7,376 nt of DNA from Bacteroidetes bacterium UBA955 (GTDB lineage: Bacteria; Bacteroidota; Bacteroidia; NS11-12g; UBA955). The position numbers were made by a program, and so were the translations under genes. The notes below the pieces were generated by a model. That model was not told where the DNA came from, did no database searches, and saw nothing but the letters and a program-made list of their open reading frames with translations. Of this stretch, positions 1 to 5,786 are shown piece after piece (position 1 is the stretch's first letter; each line of letters opens with the position of its first letter). The DNA is taken from NCBI GenBank assembly GCA_002293105.1, contig DBCP01000053.1, positions 24,189-31,564 of the forward strand, in the 5' to 3' direction.

Positions 1-647
1 AAATCAGCCACGCGGTTGTCAATCATCTCACCTGAGCCATCGGCAACAGTGATATTTTTTGACTTTTGCAAAATGCACTGCCTCAATCCATTGGCGATTT
101 CATACTCTACATTGTCGATCGCCCTTTTGATGTTGTTGTCCGCATCCATGGCCACATCGTGTTCATAGAAATTGATTGCGACAGTTTTGCCGGCATAACT
201 CATTTCGGCACCGGGAATGATATTTTTAATGACGGTAGAATTGCTTCCCTCATCATCGATATCGCGCTGGTGAAGTACCCCCCGCGATTGAAAGTCTTCC
301 AAAATACCGCTGATTTCTGATGTCAATTTGCCTTCGAATGGGTCGATAATTTCAATTTCGATTTTGCGTCCGCTGATTTCCCGGAATTCATAGGCCATGT
401 CGCGGATTTCGTTGCGAAGGTTTTTGAAGCGGGCCGACATTTCCCCATCCAAGTACAATCGGAAATACAATTTTTCTTTCAGTCCTTTCGACAATTTTTT
501 GCTTGTCTCCGAAAGTGTATATCGCTGTTCATTGGTTAAATCTACACGCTGATAATAGACGTTGGCCAAAATGTTTCCGACCACAACTATCACCAATAGG
601 GTGATGAACTCAAGCAGCGATTGGATTCGATTGCTGTACTTTTTCAT
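1..647 (-). CDS. gldG: GldG, gliding-motility ABC transporter auxiliary protein (partial, N-terminal 215 residues)
   Basis: The reading frame enters at position 647 and runs off the left edge, leaving 215 complete codons of a family whose members are usually about 550 residues. A short cytoplasmic N-terminus is followed by one hydrophobic membrane segment (about residues 12-31). A soluble region follows that carries family-like blocks: RVDLTNEQRYTLSE (34-47), KLYFRLYLDGEMSARFKNLR (59-78), EIEIIDPFEG (97-106), an IPGAEMSYAGKTVAI block (144-158) and EYEIANGLRQ (181-190). From memory of the family these match GldG, the membrane-anchored partner of GldF and GldA, and precede its GHGE-like motif (here DGSGE, 203-207). 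The ATG at 647 overlaps the gldF stop as TGATG, suggesting translational coupling. An in-frame ATG two codons upstream (653) is also possible. Identification is confident; the remaining two thirds lie outside the window. Confidence 0.9.
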   Translation of the reverse strand, partial: MKKYSNRIQSLLEFITLLVIVVVGNILANVYYQRVDLTNEQRYTLSETSKKLSKGLKEKLYFRLYLDGEMSARFKNLRNEIRDMAYEFREISGRKIEIEIIDPFEGKLTSEISGILEDFQSRGVLHQRDIDDEGSNSTVIKNIIPGAEMSYAGKTVAINFYEHDVAMDADNNIKRAIDNVEYEIANGLRQCILQKSKNITVADGSGEMIDNRVAD

Positions 648-1375
648 CACCATTTTCTGCTTTCGAAGACCAACTTAGTGCCACCCAAAAAGGAAGCAAT
701 GAAACCCAAAAAGTATACAATGTCTCGGGTGTCGAGCACGCCGCGACTAATTGATTGATAATGAAAATCAAGGCTAAACCATTCCAAGCTTTTGCCAATG
801 ACATCGAGCGCTTTTACATCGCCCAATAAGCTGAGTACTCCAAACCAAAAGAAGCACAATACCATCGAAATGATCAATGAAACAATTTGGTTGTCGGTAA
901 GTGAAGACGCAAATAGTCCGATGCTGGCATAGCTCGCAGCCAATAAAATCAGCCCCAAATACGAACCCCAAGTGGCTCCGTTGTCGATGCCCTGCAATGG
1001 ATCGGCCAATTGTTGAATGGTATAATAGTAAAATAGGGTAGGCAATAGCGTGAATACGATCAAGCCCACTGCCGCAAAATACTTACCCAACAAAATTGAA
1101 GTGTCGCTCACAGGGCGGGTGGTTAAAATCTCAATGGTACCCAATCTGCGTTCTTCGCTCAAACTCCGCATAGTGATGGCGGATACCAAGAAGATGAGAA
1201 TGTATGGAGCGATGTTGAACATCACTTGCAAGCTAGCAATTCCCAAGTCCAACACATTGTTTTCTTGGATGATCCACATGAATATGCCGGTGATGATCAA
1301 AAAGACCCCCATCACGATATAGGCGATGAAAGATCCCAGAAAACTGCGAATTTCTTTTTTAAATACTACCCACAT
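647..1375 (-). CDS. gldF: GldF, gliding-motility ABC transporter permease
   Basis: A 242-residue ABC-2-type permease, the usual length for GldF. About six hydrophobic segments are visible, at roughly residues 12-34, 50-68, 98-119, 135-157, 162-184 and 217-235. A conserved cytoplasmic stretch follows the second segment: AITMRSLSEERRLGTIEIL (66-84), then TRPVSD (86-91) and LLGKYFA (95-101). This EE-R-GTIE-L pattern is typical of ABC-2 permeases in the GldF/NosY branch. It should form the inner-membrane channel with the GldA ATPase and GldG. In Flavobacterium johnsoniae, loss of GldA, GldF or GldG abolishes gliding, although some gliding relatives lack the transporter and its substrate is unknown. 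The gene starts 17 nt inside gldA and its TGA stop overlaps the gldG start, so the three are almost certainly co-expressed. Confidence 0.93.
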   Translation of the reverse strand: MWVVFKKEIRSFLGSFIAYIVMGVFLIITGIFMWIIQENNVLDLGIASLQVMFNIAPYILIFLVSAITMRSLSEERRLGTIEILTTRPVSDTSILLGKYFAAVGLIVFTLLPTLFYYYTIQQLADPLQGIDNGATWGSYLGLILLAASYASIGLFASSLTDNQIVSLIISMVLCFFWFGVLSLLGDVKALDVIGKSLEWFSLDFHYQSISRGVLDTRDIVYFLGFIASFLGGTKLVFESRKW

Positions 1376-2081
1376 GGCTGGTTAAATTTCTGAATATGGT
1401 TTCCAATGAGTCGTTTGGTGAAGTCTTTTTGAGTCCGTCAAGGGTGTTGTCGGCCACGATTTTTCCGTGATTCAATAAGATGACGCGGTTGCACATCGCT
1501 TCTACCTCTTGCATGATGTGCGTACTGAGCAACACGGTTTTGTTCTTGCCCAAGTTCTTAATCACATTGCGCATCTCCACCACTTGGTTTGGGTCTAATC
1601 CCGATGTGGGTTCATCCAGGATGAGTACTTCAGGATCGTGAATCAATGCTTGCGCCAATCCTACACGCTGACGGTACCCCTTCGATAACTGTCCGATTTT
1701 CTTATTCCTTTCAGGCAATAATTGGGTCAATTCAATGGCATTTTCCACGGCCGACTTTACTTTGGATACCCCGGCCATTCCTGCTGAAAATTGCAAGTAC
1801 TCGGTGACGTACATGTCGAGGTACAAGGGATTGTGTTCTGGGAGATAGCCCACGCGTTTGCGCACCGCCAAACTATCTGTGTTCAGATTGAAGCCACAAA
1901 CAACTGCATCGCCACTGGTTGCGGGGATGTAGCCAGTGAGTATTTTCATGGTGGTGGATTTCCCGGCGCCGTTCGGACCCAAAAAACCCACGATTTCGCC
2001 CGTGGGGATATCGAACGACAAATCGTTGACCGCCCACTGGTTGCCGTAGCGTTTTGATAAATGTTTAACTTGAATGCTCAC
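1359..2081 (-). CDS. gldA: GldA, gliding-motility ABC transporter ATP-binding protein
   Basis: A 240-residue ABC ATPase with every core motif: Walker A GPNGAGKST (35-43), a Q-loop region GYLPEHNPLY (78-87) with Glu82 where many ABC ATPases have Gln, signature LSKGYRQR (132-139), Walker B VLILDEP (152-158), D-loop SGLD (160-163) and the switch His188 in STHIMQE. The PEHNPLYLD and GYRQRVGLAQAL strings are characteristic of GldA, and the downstream GldF and GldG support the assignment. It should power the inner-membrane GldAFG complex needed for gliding in F. johnsoniae. The start codon is GTG at 2081, giving (M)SIQVKHLSKRYG; no better ATG lies upstream. A TATTTTTG promoter-like box lies 8 nt before the start and an inverted repeat abuts it, so this gene may begin its own transcript rather than rely only on ribF-M23 read-through. 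Confidence 0.95.
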   Translation of the reverse strand: MSIQVKHLSKRYGNQWAVNDLSFDIPTGEIVGFLGPNGAGKSTTMKILTGYIPATSGDAVVCGFNLNTDSLAVRKRVGYLPEHNPLYLDMYVTEYLQFSAGMAGVSKVKSAVENAIELTQLLPERNKKIGQLSKGYRQRVGLAQALIHDPEVLILDEPTSGLDPNQVVEMRNVIKNLGKNKTVLLSTHIMQEVEAMCNRVILLNHGKIVADNTLDGLKKTSPNDSLETIFRNLTSHVGSI

Positions 2082-2089
2082 AGAAAATA

Positions 2090-2097
2090 CAAAAATA
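2090..2097 (-). promoter_or_regulatory. Candidate -7 box (TAnnTTTG) for gldAFG
   Basis: The minus strand reads TATTTTTG, a full match to the Bacteroidota -7 consensus TAnnTTTG, ending 8 nt before the GTG start of gldA. The only upstream TTG that could act as a -33 element is 12 nt away, shorter than the usual spacing of about 17-23. The same bases form the T-run after the adjacent inverted repeat, so they could serve as terminator tract, promoter box or both. Confidence 0.45.
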
Positions 2098-2113
2098 GTT
2101 GAATCGGTTCAAC
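2091..2113 (-). terminator. Inverted repeat plus T-run between M23 gene and gldA (possible terminator or operator)
   Basis: In the 35-bp gap between the M23 stop and the gldA start, GTTGAATCGGTTCAAC (2098-2113) has perfect 6-bp arms around a 4-nt loop. On the minus strand it is followed by TATTTTT and preceded by AAAAG, the shape of a short intrinsic terminator. The stem is modest and not GC-rich, so termination is probably partial at best. An operator or attenuator role at the adjacent gldA promoter box is equally possible. Confidence 0.4.
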
Positions 2114-2116
2114 CTT

Positions 2117-2986
2117 TTATACCCTGTATAACGATTGATACACTTCTTCTATTCTAATCTCGTACGAATATCTGCGTTTGCGACTTTTGCTGCCCCTGTA
2201 GCGACTTCTTCTTTTCTTGTAGCGATAGGTTCCCGCGGGCATTTGGAAAATCTTTGATTCGATATTCAGGGTGTCAATCTTGACGGTTTCGTTGGGAAAA
2301 TCAACCACCATCGAAGGGTTCAATGGCCTGCCCAAAAAGCGAATTTCAAAGTGTAAATGTGGACCAGTACTGTGGCCTGTGGATCCGCCCAAGCCCAGTA
2401 ATTGTCCTGCATTGACCAAGTTGCCTGGTCTTACATCGAGCTTGCTCAAGTGGGCATAAAGGGTTTCGAGTCCATTGTAGTGACGCACGACCACGCAATT
2501 TCCGTAACCGTTATAGTATTTGCTCATGCGCACCACGCCATCGAACATGGCATACACAGAATCACCGGTGCGGAGTTGTAAATCGATGCCGGTGTGAGGG
2601 CGACCGTGTCTCCATCCAAATGGGGAGTTGGTTTTTCCATAAATGGGCATCGCAAAATCACAATCCATTTCCAACACAATGAGCGGGATGGTCTCTTGTA
2701 ATTTTCTGAGGTCGAAACGATAGGCATCTACATGCATCGTGTCCCAAAACGCATAGAAATCATATTCAGGCAACATGCCGGGAATGACAAATTCTCCTTC
2801 TTCGTAATAGAATGCTGCGGTATCAGCGGTGAGCATCCATGCAGAGTCTTCTACAATGTAATCACCCTCTTCATCGCCATAATCCTCATCCTCCTCTTGT
2901 GCAAACACCGGTGCACACAAGACCAGGAAGGACAACAATAGTGTTGACTTAATCCAATGTAACCAAAGATTGGGCCTGTTGTGCAT
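2117..2986 (-). CDS. Secreted M23-family (LytM-type) zinc metallopeptidase
   Basis: A 289-residue exported peptidase predicted to cut peptidoglycan cross-bridges or stems in the periplasm. Residues 1-29 form a signal peptide (hydrophobic core 15-25, likely cut after VFA29). The M23 domain spans about 112-226 and is complete: zinc ligands His131 and Asp135 (HTGID) and His212 of HLH, with the other family histidines at His179 (YAHL) and His210 (GPHLHFE). The SPFGWRHGR, GYGN and NGLETLYAHLSKL strings fit the single-domain Bacteroidota M23 subgroup. Because the active-site residues are present it should be an enzyme, unlike inactive EnvC/NlpD-type activators. The mature N-terminus is very acidic (30-47) and the C-terminal tail very basic (256-274). 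No T9SS C-terminal sorting domain is apparent. The ATG at 2986 lies 38 nt inside ribF; later starts would break the signal peptide. A direct link to gliding is unproven. Confidence 0.9.
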   Translation of the reverse strand: MHNRPNLWLHWIKSTLLLSFLVLCAPVFAQEEDEDYGDEEGDYIVEDSAWMLTADTAAFYYEEGEFVIPGMLPEYDFYAFWDTMHVDAYRFDLRKLQETIPLIVLEMDCDFAMPIYGKTNSPFGWRHGRPHTGIDLQLRTGDSVYAMFDGVVRMSKYYNGYGNCVVVRHYNGLETLYAHLSKLDVRPGNLVNAGQLLGLGGSTGHSTGPHLHFEIRFLGRPLNPSMVVDFPNETVKIDTLNIESKIFQMPAGTYRYKKRRSRYRGSKSRKRRYSYEIRIEEVYQSLYRV

Positions 2987-3884
2987 CGATAAGAATTTGG
3001 GTTTTGAGCGATTCTAGAGAATCAAACTTCTGCTCATTTCTCAAATACTGTACCAAAAACAGGGAAATCGATTGGTTGTAGATGTTTTTATTGAAATCAA
3101 AAATATGGGCTTCGATACTCAGGGAGTTGCCTTCTACCGTAGGGCGTGTTCCGATGTTGCATACCATTTTGTAACGGTCATTTTCCAATTCGCAGTAGCC
3201 GGCATAAACCCCCGTGGGCGGGATCAATTTGAATGGGTCTTCAATGCGCAAATTTGCCGTTGGAAACCCGATGGTTCTGCCCAGTTTCTGTCCTTCTACA
3301 ACAATACCGGTGAGTATGTATGGCTTTCCAAGTAGCGTGTTTGCTTCGCTTAATTGTTTGTTTGATAGTGCTTTGCGAATCCGTGTACTGCTAATGGCTA
3401 TGGCATCAATCTCAGAGGCTGGGATTTCTTGTACTTGGAAATTGTATTCATTAGACAGTGCCACCAAACTGTGAAAATCGCCAGCTCGGTTCTTTCCGAA
3501 ACGATGGTCGTACCCAATAACAATTGTGTCTACATGGAGCTGCTTTACCAAGATTGTTTCTACGAAATCGCGGGGTGATAATTGAGCGAATTCTTGGGTA
3601 AATGGTAAAACGAGGACGTAATCTACCCCCAGAGCGTAGACGGCAGCGGCTTTTTCTTCTATGCTACTCAGCATGCGAAGTTCTTGGTTGTTTGGGTCGA
3701 TCACTAGCCGCGGATGGGGATGATAGGTGATGAGTAAGCTCTGGGTATTTTTAGATTTTGCCAGCGCTACCACCTGCTTTAACACCTTTTGATGGCCCAA
3801 ATGTACACCGTCGAACGTGCCCTGAGTGATGACCAGCGGTTGCTGGGTGGGGATGTCGGCAGGATTGTGATAGGGTTGTTTCAT
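2949..3884 (-). CDS. ribF: RibF, bifunctional riboflavin kinase / FMN adenylyltransferase
   Basis: A 311-residue cytoplasmic enzyme that phosphorylates riboflavin to FMN and adenylates FMN to FAD. The N-terminal adenylyltransferase domain has GTFDGVHLGHQ (22-32), TYHPHP (53-58), GYDHRFGKNRAGD (124-136) and ISSTRIR (164-170). The C-terminal flavokinase domain has GRTIGFPTANL (202-212), GVYAGY (225-230), NIGTRPT (243-249) and the LRNEQKFDSLESL block (281-293). Length and domain order are normal for RibF. The chosen ATG at 3884 places the first conserved strand about 20 residues in, as in relatives. The frame is open to an ATG at 3992, but those 36 extra residues are unlike RibF and would run across the porQ start. 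It is the first gene of the leftward group and overlaps the M23 gene by 38 nt, so FAD-cofactor synthesis is co-transcribed with surface genes, probably by chance of operon arrangement. Confidence 0.96.
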   Translation of the reverse strand: MKQPYHNPADIPTQQPLVITQGTFDGVHLGHQKVLKQVVALAKSKNTQSLLITYHPHPRLVIDPNNQELRMLSSIEEKAAAVYALGVDYVLVLPFTQEFAQLSPRDFVETILVKQLHVDTIVIGYDHRFGKNRAGDFHSLVALSNEYNFQVQEIPASEIDAIAISSTRIRKALSNKQLSEANTLLGKPYILTGIVVEGQKLGRTIGFPTANLRIEDPFKLIPPTGVYAGYCELENDRYKMVCNIGTRPTVEGNSLSIEAHIFDFNKNIYNQSISLFLVQYLRNEQKFDSLESLKTQILIDAQQAQSLVTLD

Positions 3885-3895
3885 CTCAGCGAGTG

Positions 3896-3923
3896 CAAAT
3901 TTCGTGAAAATAACTGTGTCAAA
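3896..3923 (-). promoter_or_regulatory. Candidate ribF promoter in the divergent gap
   Basis: On the minus strand, TTTG (3923-3920) lies 16 nt upstream of GAAATTTG (3903-3896), a one-mismatch version of TAnnTTTG. This roughly fits the Bacteroidota TTG / TAnnTTTG architecture, with spacing one base below the usual range. The -7-like box ends 11 nt before the ribF ATG, giving a very short leader. The same 67-bp gap must also carry the porQ promoter. Confidence 0.4.
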
Positions 3924-3937
3924 TACGTGTTGTGCTG

Positions 3938-3945
3938 TAAATTTG
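3938..3945 (+). promoter_or_regulatory. Candidate -7 box (TAnnTTTG) for porQ
   Basis: TAAATTTG matches the Bacteroidota -7 consensus exactly and ends 6 nt before the porQ ATG at 3952. No clear TTG sits at the expected -33 distance. If used, transcription would start within a few bases of the ATG. This placement also argues for the ATG at 3952 over the in-frame ATG at 3904. Confidence 0.45.
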
Positions 3946-3951
3946 TTGCAG

Positions 3952-5031
3952 ATGCAAAAACGCACGTGGATGATTTGTTTGGCCTTGGGCATGCAATCTC
4001 TGATGGCTCAGAGCGGTGGGAGTGGCGTTTTTCGTATTCTGGATGTTCCCATGCACAGCCGCGCCATGGCTTGGAGTGGCTATCTGGTTACTCAACCTTT
4101 TGGCGATGTTTTACAGTCGGTGAATAACCCGGCGTTGCTCAACGAAACACATCAGAAAAAATTTGCGCTCAGCGCTGGATCAATTTTACCCACAGTGATG
4201 TCGGCCAATGCCGTGGGCGCCTGGAAAGGCAAACATTTGATGTGGTCAGGATTTGCGCAATACATTGACTATGGTACAATGGATGCCTTTGATGCGGGAG
4301 GAAATCCCCAAGGAACCATATCGGCCAATGAAACGCAATTGGGATTGGGTGCTAGTTATTTGCTCAAGCCTCGGTTTCGTGTGGGTGCGCAGGTGGGCAT
4401 GGTATACAGTATTTTGGGTCCTTATGTCTCCAATGGTGTTTTTATGAACCTGGGCTGCAATTACGTGAAGCGTGATTCTGTGCTGAGTTGGGGTGTGCTT
4501 CTAAAAAATATTGGAGCGCAAATCATTTCGTACCGCGATGCAGGGAGAGAGCCACTTCCTCTGAATCTCCAGGCCGCTGTTTCGATCAGTCCAAAACATA
4601 TGCCCTTGCGGTTCCACATTACCGCCCACAGTTTGCAGAAATGGGATTTGACGTACGATCAATACTTGGATAATGGCGGACAGATTGATTTGAATGGACA
4701 GCCAATCGTGCCAGAAGAGGCAGGTTTCGGAGCAAAGTTGATGCGTCATATGGCCGTTGGAACAGAGTTGGCGTTGGGACAGAATCTCAGTATGTTGATT
4801 GGGTACAGTCACCAAAGAAGGATGGAGATGACTACGTCTGAGCGTCGTGGGACGTCAGGTTTTGGTTGGGGGATGAAATTTCGCATGGCGAAAATCGATA
4901 TTACTTATGGCAGTGCATCGTATTTTCCAGGGCAAAACTCGAATCAGTTTTCGTTGGTGTTGGATCCGTCGCGATTTTCTAAAAAGCGTGCCATCGCCCA
5001 TACGATTAGCAGAGGGACACCAGAAATTTAA
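3952..5031 (+). CDS. porQ: PorQ, type IX secretion system outer-membrane beta-barrel protein
   Basis: A 359-residue protein with a signal peptide (1-19, cut after LMA19) and a long series of amphipathic beta strands, consistent with a FadL-like outer-membrane barrel. Family hallmarks recognised from memory are the mature N-terminus SGGSGVFRILDVP with a downstream NNPALL (58-63), QYIDYGTMDAFDAGGN (103-118), LLKNIGAQIISY (183-194), PLPLNLQAA (201-209) and RFHITAHSLQKWDLTYD (220-236). PorQ works with PorU, PorV and PorZ in the attachment complex that cleaves sorting signals from T9SS cargo and links cargo to surface lipopolysaccharide. The frame is open 16 codons further upstream, but only the ATG at 3952 begins with a usable signal peptide. 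About 17 polar, partly basic residues (343-359) follow the apparent last strand, which is unusual for a barrel that normally ends near an aromatic residue. The cmk gene follows after 7 bp. Confidence 0.92.
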   Translation: MQKRTWMICLALGMQSLMAQSGGSGVFRILDVPMHSRAMAWSGYLVTQPFGDVLQSVNNPALLNETHQKKFALSAGSILPTVMSANAVGAWKGKHLMWSGFAQYIDYGTMDAFDAGGNPQGTISANETQLGLGASYLLKPRFRVGAQVGMVYSILGPYVSNGVFMNLGCNYVKRDSVLSWGVLLKNIGAQIISYRDAGREPLPLNLQAAVSISPKHMPLRFHITAHSLQKWDLTYDQYLDNGGQIDLNGQPIVPEEAGFGAKLMRHMAVGTELALGQNLSMLIGYSHQRRMEMTTSERRGTSGFGWGMKFRMAKIDITYGSASYFPGQNSNQFSLVLDPSRFSKKRAIAHTISRGTPEI

Positions 5032-5038
5032 CTGATTC

Positions 5039-5722
5039 ATGCAAAAGAAAATCAATATCGCCATTGATGGCTATAGCAGCTGTGGCAAGGGAACGTTGGC
5101 GAAAGCATTGGCGAAGTCGTTGGGATATGTGTTTATTGATAGCGGGGCGATGTATCGCGCAGTGACACTGTTTATGCTGCGTGAAGGGGTTGACGTGAAC
5201 GATGAAGACGCCGTTTCTTTAGCGATGGAGCGGGTGGTCGTGGGGTTTGAGAAGAATGCAGAGCAACAGTCGGAGGTGACATTGAATGGGGTTTCTGTTG
5301 AGTCTGAAATTCGAAATATTGAAGTGGCCTCAAAAGTGAGTGAAGTGGCAAAAATTGCTGTGGTAAGGACTAAAATGGTGGCTTTGCAGCAAGCCATCGG
5401 ATTAAATAAAGGGGTGGTGATGGATGGTAGGGATATTGGAACAGTTGTTTTTCCGGATGCAGAGTTGAAAATCTTTATGACTGCGAGTCAAGATGTGAGG
5501 GCGCAACGTCGTTTTGCAGAGTTGTTGGCCAAAGGGGATGATGTGACTTTGGAGGATATCGCCAAGAATCTAGAACACCGCGATACCATTGATGCAAACA
5601 GGGAAAATAGTCCGCTCACTATGACGTCTGATTATCGGGTTTTGGACAATTCTCACCTTGATCGAGACGCGCAATTTGCTTTGGCGATGGATTGGGTGGA
5701 AACAGCGATTCAGGGCGTTTGA
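5039..5722 (+). CDS. cmk: Cytidylate kinase (CMP/dCMP kinase)
   Basis: A 227-residue cytoplasmic nucleoside monophosphate kinase that converts CMP or dCMP to the diphosphate using ATP. The P-loop is GYSSCGKGT (11-19). The nucleotide-substrate region FIDSGAMYRAV (32-42) follows, then the MDGRDIGTVVFPDA block (128-141), the arginine-rich lid RAQRRFAELLAKG (154-166) and RDTIDANRENSPL (181-193), which holds the conserved Arg181, Asp182 and Arg188. Length matches bacterial Cmk. Tyr and Cys inside the P-loop (GYSSCGKGT rather than GPAGSGKGT) are, from memory, common in the Bacteroidota form. The ATG at 5039 is 7 bp after the porQ stop, so the two are very likely co-transcribed. As I recall, porQ and cmk are also neighbours in Porphyromonas gingivalis, so the pairing may be old; a functional link is not known to me. 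Confidence 0.96.
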   Translation: MQKKINIAIDGYSSCGKGTLAKALAKSLGYVFIDSGAMYRAVTLFMLREGVDVNDEDAVSLAMERVVVGFEKNAEQQSEVTLNGVSVESEIRNIEVASKVSEVAKIAVVRTKMVALQQAIGLNKGVVMDGRDIGTVVFPDAELKIFMTASQDVRAQRRFAELLAKGDDVTLEDIAKNLEHRDTIDANRENSPLTMTSDYRVLDNSHLDRDAQFALAMDWVETAIQGV

Positions 5723-5771
5723 TGCCTTTGTTTGGTTGATATCTTGCGAATAACCTTTCTTTTAGGTATCG

Positions 5772-5779
5772 TATTTTTG
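5772..5779 (+). promoter_or_regulatory. Candidate -7 box (TAnnTTTG) for tpiA
   Basis: TATTTTTG matches the Bacteroidota -7 consensus and ends 7 nt before the tpiA ATG. It sits in a 64-bp gap after cmk. The nearest plausible -33 element is TTG at 5744-5746, 25 nt upstream, slightly beyond the usual 17-23 spacing. The string continues TATTTTTGTA, identical over 10 bases to the gldA box. Confidence 0.45.
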
Positions 5780-5786
5780 TAGCAGT

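Noticed and set aside
66..320. 84-codon plus-strand frame
   Set aside because: It lies wholly antisense to gldG, whose conserved blocks are clear on the other strand.
648..653. Alternative gldG start two codons upstream of 647
   Set aside because: It cannot be excluded, but the TGATG overlap at 647 is the more typical coupled start; the difference is two residues.
3010..3023. Inverted repeat GATTCT/AGAATC inside ribF
   Set aside because: It lies in well-conserved coding sequence near the 3' end, is short, and has no T-tract, so chance is the likely cause.
3904..3951. Upstream extension of porQ to an ATG at 3904
   Set aside because: It would bury the signal peptide behind 16 unrelated residues and place the TAnnTTTG box inside the gene.
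3885..3992. Upstream extension of ribF to an ATG at 3992
   Set aside because: The extra 36 residues do not resemble RibF and would overlap the porQ signal peptide; the ATG at 3884 gives the normal family length.
3789..4127. 112-codon plus-strand frame across the ribF/porQ gap
   Set aside because: It overlaps the starts of both real genes out of frame and has no signal peptide or known motif.
5753..5767. ACCT/AGGT inverted repeat between cmk and tpiA as a terminator
   Set aside because: The stem is only 4 bp with a pyrimidine loop of 7, too weak to call.
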